This document shows, in pieces, positions 1 to 6,678 of a stretch of 13,217 nucleotides of DNA. The notes beneath the pieces were generated by a model, which was given only the letters and a program-made list of their open reading frames with translations, searched no databases and had not been told where the DNA came from. The position numbers were made by a program, and so were the translations under genes. The DNA lies in the NCBI GenBank assembly GCA_014380545.1, contig JACMJP010000080.1, forward strand, positions 1 to 13,217, in the 5' to 3' direction. Each line of letters opens with the position of its first letter. The stretch's first letter is position 1. This DNA comes from Chitinophagales bacterium. GTDB taxonomy: Bacteria > Bacteroidota > Bacteroidia > Chitinophagales > BACL12.

Positions 1-935
1 GTGAGCGCATCATCATTAAATAATGTTGGATATCCCTCCACATGGTTTAAAATAAATTTCCCGCCAAATGCATCGCAAATTGCATTTCCAATTTTATGAA
101 TTTGTTCTATAATGATTTTTCTGATGTCTTCATTAAATGTACGCACTGTTCCTTCCAAATAAACTTCATCAGGAATTATATTCGGTGCACCGTTGCCAAT
201 TATTTTTCCGAATGTTACTACTGCAGGTTCAACAGGATTTACATTCCTGCTTACAATTTGTTGCACACTCACCAAAAATTGCGCAGCCATCATCACAGGA
301 TCTTTTGTATCATGAGGATATGCACCATGCCCGCCTTTACCTTTTATAGTTATATATAATTCATCAGTGCTTGCCATCATTTTTCCAAAACAATAAGCAA
401 CTTTTCCAACGGGAACTGAAGTAAAAACATGTTGACCTAAAATACTTTCCACTTTTGGATTTTCCAGCACACCTTCCTGTATCATAATATTTGCTCCACC
501 GGGAGATTTTTCTTCTGATGGTTGAAATATTAATTTAATTGTTCCTTCAAAATCATTTTTAATTGTGTTGAGAATTTTTGCTGCGCCAATTAAACTGCTT
601 GTGTGCACATCATGTCCGCAGGCATGCATCACCCCAACATTTTTGCTTTTATAATCAATATCATTTGTTTCCGTAATTGGAAGTGCGTCCATGTCGGCTC
701 TTAAAGCAACAATTTTTTTTGACGGGTTATTGCCTTCAATAATTCCAACAACACCTGTTTTTGCAATTCCTTTTTTATAAGGAATCCCGAAATTTTCTAA
801 TTTGCTGCAAATAAATTCTGCAGTTTTATATTCTTCAAAACTCAATTCGGGATTTTGATGAATATGCCTTCTGTAACTTTTTATCTCTTCAAAATAATCT
901 TGTGAGAGTTGTTTTATTTTTTCTGATAACATCAT
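1..935 (-). CDS. M20D family metallo-amidohydrolase (N-acyl amino acid / hippurate hydrolase type), C-terminus outside window
   Basis: The minus-strand reading frame is open from position 935 to the left edge (311 codons, no stop), so the C-terminus is missing. Seen: RRHIHQNPELSF at residues 22-33, LRADMDALPI at 78-87, the metal-binding MHACGHDVHT at 103-112 (Cys106, His108), QPSEE at 138-142 with a ligand or catalytic Glu, GQH ending at His169, and the dimerisation-domain motif GKGGHGAYPH at 199-208. These are hallmarks of the M20D branch (IAA-amino acid hydrolase, hippurate hydrolase, N-acetyl-diaminopimelate deacetylase), which removes acyl groups from amino acids using a metal centre. There is no signal peptide, so it is probably cytoplasmic. 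The substrate cannot be told from sequence. Two adjacent ATG codons (935 and 932) could both start it; the first overlaps the TAA stop of the upstream SPOR gene by one base (TAATG), suggesting translational coupling in a two-gene operon. Confidence 0.93.
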   Translation of the reverse strand, partial: MMLSEKIKQLSQDYFEEIKSYRRHIHQNPELSFEEYKTAEFICSKLENFGIPYKKGIAKTGVVGIIEGNNPSKKIVALRADMDALPITETNDIDYKSKNVGVMHACGHDVHTSSLIGAAKILNTIKNDFEGTIKLIFQPSEEKSPGGANIMIQEGVLENPKVESILGQHVFTSVPVGKVAYCFGKMMASTDELYITIKGKGGHGAYPHDTKDPVMMAAQFLVSVQQIVSRNVNPVEPAVVTFGKIIGNGAPNIIPDEVYLEGTVRTFNEDIRKIIIEQIHKIGNAICDAFGGKFILNHVEGYPTLFNDDAL

Positions 936-950
936 TAATTATCATTAATT
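931..950. repeat. Perfect 10-bp tandem duplication at the SPOR/M20D junction
   Basis: The decamer ATCATTAATT occurs twice head to tail. On the coding (minus) strand it covers the last SPOR codons, the SPOR stop and the M20D start codon. Both copies are identical. Removing one copy in thought would shift the SPOR frame past its present stop by about 14 codons, so the repeat determines the tight TAATG overlap. Confidence 0.9.
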
Positions 951-1324
951 TTTATCATGTCTTTACAAATAAATGCGTTGGGATAGTGTACAATTAATAA
1001 TTGAAGGTCCCGGTTTGCATCAAAACGATTATGGTAATTTCCGATGCGCAATTTATAATTAGGTGCTTCAAAAACGATATCGGCGTCCAGGTCTTCATAT
1101 TGAGAAAGGAAACCCGATTTTTCATCTTTAGCGTCCATTAAACTATTAGTTGATAAAACCTGTATACGCCAGCCCGGCAATTCGCTGTGTTCTTTATTAA
1201 AATAAATATGCCTGTTCACTAAGTCATTTGCCCCGGCATTATCAGTAATAGTGATCTTGCCGGTTTGCGCAAACGCAGATAGTGTGGTGATGAGAATAAA
1301 AACTAAAACGAAATTCTTATTCAT
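935..1324 (-). CDS. Secreted SPOR-domain protein
   Basis: A 129-residue protein with a clear Sec signal peptide: MNKNF, a hydrophobic stretch at about 5-17, and a likely cleavage after AFA at 17-19. The mature part is almost entirely a SPOR-like domain at about 51-125, seen as GWRIQVLST at 51-59, a helix with FLSQY at 72-76, FEAPNYKLRIGNY at 85-97, then the second helix and a final strand with NAFICKD. SPOR domains bind denuded glycan strands of peptidoglycan, often at division sites. Proteins of this short secreted type are common in Bacteroidota, and an envelope location is inferred. It is the first gene of a probable operon with the M20D amidohydrolase, whose ATG overlaps this stop codon. 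The last residues and the stop lie in a perfect 10-bp tandem repeat (931-950), so the present C-terminus may be recent. The family call rests on pattern recognition, not a profile search. Confidence 0.85.
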   Translation of the reverse strand: MNKNFVLVFILITTLSAFAQTGKITITDNAGANDLVNRHIYFNKEHSELPGWRIQVLSTNSLMDAKDEKSGFLSQYEDLDADIVFEAPNYKLRIGNYHNRFDANRDLQLLIVHYPNAFICKDMIKINDN

Positions 1325-1372
1325 TATTTTGATGTATTGAGGCGAAATTACAGATTTTATTTAGTTTCGTGT

Positions 1373-2194
1373 ATGCTTTTAACCAGATGCCTGCGGGTTT
1401 GTTTCATGGTTTTGCTTTCTATTGCCTTCACTTCATGTAAATCGCAAAACAATAACGAAAATATTTATCCTGATTATATAATTGATGATGCAAAAATATT
1501 TTCTATTCAACTGGAGGATTCTTTGCAAAAAATGATTAAAGAAATTGACAGCCTTACATCTGTGCAGATATGTGTACATTCTTCGCTGTCAACTCCACAT
1601 GGATTATCAGTTGAAGACTTTGCATTGAAATATGCAAGAGAATTAGGTATAGGTCAAAAATATGTGAATAATGGATTATTAATTCTGTATGCAATGGATC
1701 AGAGACATCTTCAAATTACTACAGGTTATGGAATAGAGTGGCAGTTGCCTGATTTTATTTTACAACCTTTAACAGATTCTATGGCGCAGCTTTGCAAGGG
1801 TATGGATTTTTATGGATCCACCTTATATGCAATTGATTTTTGTAAAAAATATTTGAAGAATGTTGACTGGAATATTTCTGATGCAGAAATTGATAATATA
1901 AAAAAAGATCCTTCACAATATCTTGGGAAAATTATTAAAGTAAAAGGCAAAACCAACCCGGCAAATGTATCTGTTGCAAATCTTGATATATCTTTTACAC
2001 CACAAACAAATTTAAACAGAGATACTGTTGCTTATTATGGAACCTCAACTTTTGTAAGCAACAAAAAATCCTATCAATTTGTATTTACTAAACATATGGA
2101 AGATTTATTATTTTACAAGGAAAAAACAAAAGATATTTATCTGAGAGTTGCAAATGCTGATCCTTTAGTTTTTCAATTAATAGGAATTGAGTAA
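1373..2194 (+). CDS. TPM-domain lipoprotein with extra C-terminal domain
   Basis: I place the start at ATG 1373 (273 aa). It gives a proper lipoprotein signal: Arg5 and Arg8, a hydrophobic core at 11-19 and a lipobox FTSC with Cys22. A TTG at 1337 would add 12 residues, and ATG 1406 would leave no positive n-region. Residues about 36-161 match the TPM (Psb32/YgcG-like) fold: YIIDDAKIFS, then LGIGQKYVNNGLLIL and the LQITTGYGIEWQLPD segment. TPM domains occur in envelope or membrane-linked proteins, and some have been reported as phosphatases, but the function here is unknown. Typical YgcG proteins end in a transmembrane and Gly-rich tail. This one instead carries about 98 polar residues beginning near DPSQYLGKIIKVKGKT, which could be a small beta-barrel. 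The protein is probably periplasm-facing and lipid-anchored. Its gene is divergent from the SPOR gene (48 bp) and convergent with the ABC permease gene (4 bp). Confidence 0.82.
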   Translation: MLLTRCLRVCFMVLLSIAFTSCKSQNNNENIYPDYIIDDAKIFSIQLEDSLQKMIKEIDSLTSVQICVHSSLSTPHGLSVEDFALKYARELGIGQKYVNNGLLILYAMDQRHLQITTGYGIEWQLPDFILQPLTDSMAQLCKGMDFYGSTLYAIDFCKKYLKNVDWNISDAEIDNIKKDPSQYLGKIIKVKGKTNPANVSVANLDISFTPQTNLNRDTVAYYGTSTFVSNKKSYQFVFTKHMEDLLFYKEKTKDIYLRVANADPLVFQLIGIE

Positions 2195-2198
2195 TTCT

Positions 2199-3509
2199 TT
2201 ATCCCTTATAAAACATCCATTTCACAATTTCCATGAATTTAATTTTCTTTCCATACATTAAAATTCCGGTTCTGTAAATTCTTGCTGCAAACCATGTAGT
2301 AAAAATAAACCCGAGAATTAATAAACCTACAGATAAAATAATGTGCCACAACGGTGGATCAAAAGGCATGATTGCAGGCATAACAATAGGAGAGGAGAAA
2401 GGAATAATGCTTGCCCAAAATGCAAGTTTTGTATGCGGTTGTTGCACAACTGCCATCATAATAAAAATAGAAATCAGAATAAGCATAGTTACGGGAAATG
2501 CATACATCTGCACATCACTGTCATTGTCTGTTGAAAGAGAACCTATCGCTGCAAACAAAGCACTGTAAATTAGATATCCTCCGAGAAAATAAATACAAAA
2601 AATAAATAAGAAGAACCCTATGGGTTGATTTTGTAAACTCTCAATAGATTGCAAAATTTCCGTATTATCTGAACCCATTCCCTGCGGTTGCATAGACTGC
2701 ATGTTTTGCATCTCCATGAGTTGTGGTGCAAAAATTCCGCTTAAAATAATTTGTATAATAAAACCTAAAACGATCCAGATAATAAACTGTGTTAATCCAA
2801 CTAAACCAATTCCAACAATTTTTCCCATCATTAGTTGGATCGGTTTTACACTACTTATCATTACCTCAACAATTCTGTTTTGTTTTTCTTCCATTACACC
2901 CCTCATAACCATGCTTCCGTAAATTAATAAAATAATATAAATTAAAAACCCGCTTACATACCCAATTCCGGTTGCAACTGCAGCATCACTTTTCTCACTG
3001 CCATCTGCGCTCGCAACTTCATCATCAATTACAATTTTAGGCCGCAGTTTTAAAATATCCTTTTTTTCCAACCCAAGTTTTTGGATATTTATTTCTTCTA
3101 ATTTGTCTGCTAATACATTTTCTACATAACTTTTTGTGGTAATACTCACCTGTTCATTGCTGTATAAAGTAATTCCATAAGGTGCGTCAGGTTGAATATT
3201 TGGAATATAAACAAGGGCATCATATCCTCCATCGAGCGTTGAAAAATTAGTTTTTAATTCTTCAATTGCTTTCTCTTTATATTTAAATGAAAAGTAAACA
3301 CCTGCAGAATCCGGCAAAGCTGGAATTAAACCACTTTCATCTTTCACCAATATTTTCTGTGAGGTTGTATTGCTGTTCATGATCAGGACAGGCACAACAA
3401 TAAACACCAAACCAAAAAATACAGGACCGAGTATTGTGAGCAGGATAAAAGATTTCTTCCGTACTCTTGTAATATATTCCCTTGCTATAATGTAAAATGT
3501 TTTACGCAT
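2199..3509 (-). CDS. ABC-2 type exporter permease (NatB-like)
   Basis: Membrane subunit of a two-gene ABC exporter. I prefer ATG 3509 (436 aa), where ATGCGTAA makes an 8-nt overlap with the end of the ATPase gene; an ATG at 3521 would add MLIT. Layout: a cytoplasmic basic N-terminus with the REYITRVRKKSF motif, TM1 at about 20-42, a soluble extracytoplasmic domain of roughly 130 residues, then five more helices. TM2 is followed by the cytoplasmic coupling segment EEKQNRIVEVMISSVKP, which is diagnostic of the NatB/ABC2_membrane_3 group. A loop after TM3 is rich in Met and Gln (PQLMEMQNMQSMQPQGMG). Family members export Na+, drugs, peptides or other compounds, and the substrate here is unknown. 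It should pair with the ATPase encoded just upstream. The 3' end faces the TPM gene 4 bp away, and no terminator hairpin is visible. Confidence 0.9.
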   Translation of the reverse strand: MRKTFYIIAREYITRVRKKSFILLTILGPVFFGLVFIVVPVLIMNSNTTSQKILVKDESGLIPALPDSAGVYFSFKYKEKAIEELKTNFSTLDGGYDALVYIPNIQPDAPYGITLYSNEQVSITTKSYVENVLADKLEEINIQKLGLEKKDILKLRPKIVIDDEVASADGSEKSDAAVATGIGYVSGFLIYIILLIYGSMVMRGVMEEKQNRIVEVMISSVKPIQLMMGKIVGIGLVGLTQFIIWIVLGFIIQIILSGIFAPQLMEMQNMQSMQPQGMGSDNTEILQSIESLQNQPIGFFLFIFCIYFLGGYLIYSALFAAIGSLSTDNDSDVQMYAFPVTMLILISIFIMMAVVQQPHTKLAFWASIIPFSSPIVMPAIMPFDPPLWHIILSVGLLILGFIFTTWFAARIYRTGILMYGKKIKFMEIVKWMFYKG

Positions 3510-4410
3510 GGTTATCAGCATTTACTAATTTTATAAAAATATCATTCAAGGATGGATACAGCTCTTCAAAATGTATAATTTCATTTCCTGCATCAATGAA
3601 ATAGTTTAGTACAGCATTTCTTTTTGCATCAGCATGTAATTGAATTATATAATTATTTTCATTTTTATTTATCACTTCAAATAAACTGCTGGAAGCAACA
3701 ACAGCCTCATTTTCAAAACCAATAACATATTTATTTTCCCTGAAACGATTTTTTATTTCCTTTACTTTCCCGTGTATCACTACATTTCCCTGGTTGATTA
3801 AAACAATACTGTCGCAAATTTCTTCTACCTGTTCCATGCGATGCGTAGAAAATAAGATAGTTGTTCCCTGTTGATTCAGATTATAAATTTCATTTTTAAT
3901 TAACTCGGCATTTACAGGATCCAACCCTGAAAACGGCTCATCAAGTATCAAAAGTTTAGGTTCATGAATAACAGTGGAAATAAATTGTACTTTCTGCTGC
4001 ATGCCTTTGCTCAGGTCCTCAATTTTTTTATTCCACCATTCCTGTGCGTTTAATTTTTCGAGCCAGTATGTTATTTTTTCAATTGCAACTTTTTTAGTCA
4101 GCCCTTTCAGCCTTGCAAGGTAAATGAGATGTTCGCCAACCTTCATTTTTTTGTACATTCCTTTTTCCTCCGGCATATAACCGATGGAAGCATGCTGATA
4201 ATTGCGAATATTTTTTCCGTCAAATATTACCTCGCCACTATCAGCCATAAATATTTTGGTAATGATGCGAATGAGCGTTGTTTTACCCGCACCGTTTGGA
4301 CCCAGCAAACCGAAAATTGTATTTCCCGGAATTGTAAAGCTTACATTTTGTAACGCCTGTACATCTCCAAAGTTTTTTTGTACATCCCGGAATATCATAA
4401 TGTCGCTCAT
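3502..4410 (-). CDS. ABC transporter ATP-binding protein (NatA-like)
   Basis: A 302-residue cytoplasmic ATPase with all core motifs: Walker A GPNGAGKTT at 37-45, signature LSKGMQQK at 133-140, Walker B LLILDEP at 153-159, D-loop SGLD at 161-164 and the switch His190 in STHRM. The Q-loop region reads GYMPEEKGMY (77-86), the NatA-type variant in which Glu stands where many ABC ATPases have Gln. The last 80 or so residues form the accessory C-terminal domain usual in ABC-2 exporters. The stop overlaps the permease start by 8 nt, so the two genes form one transcript and very likely one transporter. The gene is divergent from hutH with 75 bp between them. I see no good -7 element in front of it on this strand. 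Confidence 0.95.
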   Translation of the reverse strand: MSDIMIFRDVQKNFGDVQALQNVSFTIPGNTIFGLLGPNGAGKTTLIRIITKIFMADSGEVIFDGKNIRNYQHASIGYMPEEKGMYKKMKVGEHLIYLARLKGLTKKVAIEKITYWLEKLNAQEWWNKKIEDLSKGMQQKVQFISTVIHEPKLLILDEPFSGLDPVNAELIKNEIYNLNQQGTTILFSTHRMEQVEEICDSIVLINQGNVVIHGKVKEIKNRFRENKYVIGFENEAVVASSSLFEVINKNENNYIIQLHADAKRNAVLNYFIDAGNEIIHFEELYPSLNDIFIKLVNADNHA

Positions 4411-4438
4411 GGCTGTAAAATTAAGTGGAAAAGAACAT

Positions 4439-4446
4439 TAAATTTG
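4439..4446 (+). promoter_or_regulatory. Candidate -7 promoter element upstream of hutH
   Basis: TAAATTTG matches the Bacteroidota -7 consensus TAnnTTTG at all fixed positions, 39 bp before the hutH ATG. That would put transcription start near 4452 with a leader of about 34 nt. No exact TTTG -33 element is seen at the usual distance. Confidence 0.45.
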
Positions 4447-4485
4447 CCTCAGTTCAGGAATGCTTTTAAATAACAAATAGAAATC

Positions 4486-5970
4486 ATGCAAAGCCATATT
4501 ATCTCAGCAGACCATTTGAGTATTGAATCAGTAGAACATATCATCAATCATAAAATTAAATTACAGTTAAGTGATGAATCAAGAAATATAATTCAGAATT
4601 GCAGGAATTATCTTGATAAAAAATTAGAAAATGATGCCGCAGCAATTTATGGTGTGAATACTGGTTTTGGTTCTTTGTGTAAAGTAAAAATATCTAACGA
4701 TGAAATTGAACAACTGCAATATAATTTAATTCGCAGTCATGCATGTGGTACAGGTGAAGTAATTAAAGATGAGATAACAAAAATTTTATTGCTCTTAAAA
4801 ATCCAATCATTAAGTTATGGATATAGCGGTGCGAGTGTTGATACCATTTGGCGTTTAATGGATTTTTTTAATTTGGATATATTACCTGTAATTTATGAAC
4901 AGGGCTCATTGGGTGCAAGCGGTGATCTATGCCCGCTGTCGCATATGAGCATGGCATTAATTGGTGAAGGTGAAATGAAATCGAAAAATGAAATTCGAAA
5001 TGCCAAAAATGTGTTGGGTCAATATAAATTATCACCTATAAAATTGCAATCTAAAGAGGGGCTTGCATTATTGAACGGAACACAGTTCATGAGTGCGCAT
5101 GCGGTGTATTGTTTAATTAAAGCAAAGCATATTATTCAAATGGCTGATCTCATTGCAGCATTATCATTGGAAGCATGGAAATGTAAACATGATCCGTTTC
5201 TTCCGCAAATTCATCAAATAAGAAATCAAACAGGGCAAATTGAAACAGCTCAAAATATTTTAAATATTTTAGAAGGCAGTGAAACATTTTTTGCGGCAAA
5301 AGAACAGGTGCAGGATCCTTATTCCTTCCGCTGCATACCACAGGTGCATGGGGCAAGCCGGGATGCTATTAATTATTGTATGCAAATTGTGGAAAAAGAA
5401 ATTAATGGTGTAACAGATAACCCGAACGTTTTTGCTGATGAAGATTTAATTATCAGTGGAGGAAATTTTCATGGGCAGCCGCTTGCATTAAGTTTAGACT
5501 TTCTTGCAATTGCCGTTAGTGAACTTGCAAATATTTCTGAACGCCGAACATATCGCATGTTATCAGGAGCAAGGGACCTACCCGAATTTTTAACAGAACA
5601 TGCAGGGTTACATTCAGGGTTAATGATTCCACAATATGTTGCAGCAAGTATTGTTTCCCAGAATAAACAATTGTGTTCTCCCGCGAGTGTTGATTCAATA
5701 CCTAGCTGTAATGAACAGGAAGATCATGTGAGCATGGGTGCAAATGCTGCAACAAAATGTGTGAGAGTAATAGAAAATGTTGAAAAAGTTTTAGCGATAG
5801 AATTATTAACTGCTGCGCAGGCGTTTTCATTCAGGGGAAATAAAAAATCTTCAGCTGCGATAGAAAAGTTATATGCAGACTACAGAAAGATAGTTACTGT
5901 AATCTCAACTGACAGATATTTACATGAAGATATTATAAAGAGCATAGAGTTTATTCAATATTACAAATGA
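4486..5970 (+). CDS. hutH: Histidine ammonia-lyase
   Basis: A 494-residue member of the MIO-dependent aromatic amino acid lyases, close to the usual 500 aa. It deaminates L-histidine to urocanate and ammonia in the cytoplasm, the first step of histidine breakdown. The MIO cofactor would form from Ala144-Ser145-Gly146 in GSLGASGDLCPLSH. Other expected active-site residues are present: Tyr55 in YGVNTGFG, Asn197 in LLNGTQ, Tyr279 and Arg282 in YSFRCIPQ, Gln286, and the Glu in CNEQEDHVSMG. The RSHACG segment at 83-88 carries the His typical of HAL; phenylalanine lyases differ there. No hutU, hutI or hutG lies in the window, so the rest of the pathway must be elsewhere or absent. A -7-like motif sits 39 bp upstream. 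Tyrosine ammonia-lyase activity is less likely but not excluded by sequence alone. Confidence 0.95.
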   Translation: MQSHIISADHLSIESVEHIINHKIKLQLSDESRNIIQNCRNYLDKKLENDAAAIYGVNTGFGSLCKVKISNDEIEQLQYNLIRSHACGTGEVIKDEITKILLLLKIQSLSYGYSGASVDTIWRLMDFFNLDILPVIYEQGSLGASGDLCPLSHMSMALIGEGEMKSKNEIRNAKNVLGQYKLSPIKLQSKEGLALLNGTQFMSAHAVYCLIKAKHIIQMADLIAALSLEAWKCKHDPFLPQIHQIRNQTGQIETAQNILNILEGSETFFAAKEQVQDPYSFRCIPQVHGASRDAINYCMQIVEKEINGVTDNPNVFADEDLIISGGNFHGQPLALSLDFLAIAVSELANISERRTYRMLSGARDLPEFLTEHAGLHSGLMIPQYVAASIVSQNKQLCSPASVDSIPSCNEQEDHVSMGANAATKCVRVIENVEKVLAIELLTAAQAFSFRGNKKSSAAIEKLYADYRKIVTVISTDRYLHEDIIKSIEFIQYYK

Positions 5971-6166
5971 AGATAAATGTATTGCGGATATCCGGCGCAC
6001 CAGCTCAGTCCAATATAGGTAATTGCCACAATATCTGCAGTACTTTGATTCTGCATAATTTCTTCTTTTCGCAATTAGAGCATTTAAACATATGCAGCGA
6101 AAAGTAAAGCAATTCCATCTTAACACATAATTATCATTGCAAATATTTATTTTTGCAACGCATTTT
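5971..6166. other. 196-bp spacer between hutH and the small membrane protein gene
   Basis: This is the longest gene-free stretch. It holds a perfect 10-bp palindrome CGGATATCCG at 5985-5994, a patch (about 5984-6008) with more GC than its surroundings, and a possible short minus-strand frame (see findings). Near its right end is TATTTTTG at 6148-6155, a perfect -7 match but only 11 bp from the next ATG. I see no clear terminator hairpin with a T-run and no RNA gene. Confidence 0.5.
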
Positions 6167-6520
6167 ATGGAAAATACAACAATAAATTCTGCTGAAGAAA
6201 TAAAAAATGAACCCATTAATTTTTGGGGGCCGTTTACCTACATGACTTTTTTTATTTTTTTTAATCTGATCATATTGCCAAATATTGATATGTGGTTACA
6301 TAAATTATTTCCATCAAAAAATATTCATATCAGAATGAATAATTATGACATTGAAATGATCTTATATGGTTCTGCAGGAATCTTTACCGGTATTATAGTT
6401 TACAGGATCATTCAAAATACACCTTCCTGGTTTAAGTTCATTCTTATTGGAGGCATGTACGGAATTATTCTTGGGCGACTAATTATCGAGTGGAAATTGT
6501 TTACAGTTCCCGGCAACTAA
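6167..6520 (+). CDS. Small three-helix membrane protein, function unknown
   Basis: I do not recognise this family. The best start is ATG 6167 (117 aa); a TTG at 6137 would add ten residues but runs through the likely promoter motif. The first 20 residues are polar and acidic (SAEEIKNEP). Three hydrophobic helices follow: about 22-39 (after WGPFTYM), 62-82 (MILYGSAGIFTGIIVYR) and 88-107 (FKFILIGGMYGIILG). The segment between the first two, about 40-61, is amphipathic with Trp, His and Lys. There is no signal peptide, lipobox or catalytic motif. It is probably an inner-membrane protein. Regular codon use, a clean ATG and predicted helices argue that it is real. It stands alone between hutH and gltA, with 158 bp before gltA, so the context gives no function. 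Confidence 0.7.
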   Translation: MENTTINSAEEIKNEPINFWGPFTYMTFFIFFNLIILPNIDMWLHKLFPSKNIHIRMNNYDIEMILYGSAGIFTGIIVYRIIQNTPSWFKFILIGGMYGIILGRLIIEWKLFTVPGN

Positions 6521-6640
6521 AATAGAATCATTTTTTCTGCTGCTTTTATGCCATTTTACCCTTTCTGTTCATTCGTTGTTATAGTCTAAAGTTTCTTATT
6601 TATATCTTTCTATTTCTGAGAAAAATAAGGTTGAATAAAT

Positions 6641-6648
6641 TACCTTTG
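6641..6648 (+). promoter_or_regulatory. Candidate -7 promoter element upstream of gltA
   Basis: TACCTTTG is a perfect TAnnTTTG match 30 bp before the TTG start of citrate synthase, implying a start site near 6654 and a leader of roughly 25 nt. A TTCTG at 6614-6618 lies near the -33 position but is not a clean TTTG. Confidence 0.5.
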
Positions 6649-6678
6649 TCATATTATAAAAATTTTTAATCAGGGAAA

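Noticed and set aside
96..359. Plus-strand open frame of 87 codons
   Set aside because: It lies wholly within the conserved minus-strand M20D gene and its protein resembles no family.
1325..1372. Promoters for the divergent SPOR and TPM genes
   Set aside because: Only one-mismatch motifs are present (TAGTTTCG on plus, TAATTTCG on minus), too weak to annotate.
1337..1372. Upstream TTG start for the TPM lipoprotein
   Set aside because: It would put 12 extra residues before a signal peptide that is already well formed from ATG 1373.
5985..5994. Palindrome CGGATATCCG after hutH as a terminator or operator
   Set aside because: There is no loop or T-run for a terminator, no second copy, and a 10-bp palindrome alone is weak evidence.
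5920..6216. Minus-strand frame of 98 codons across the hutH/membrane-protein spacer
   Set aside because: It is Cys- and Ile-rich without pattern and overlaps the ends of both plus-strand genes. A different, shorter frame there is listed as a low-interest finding.
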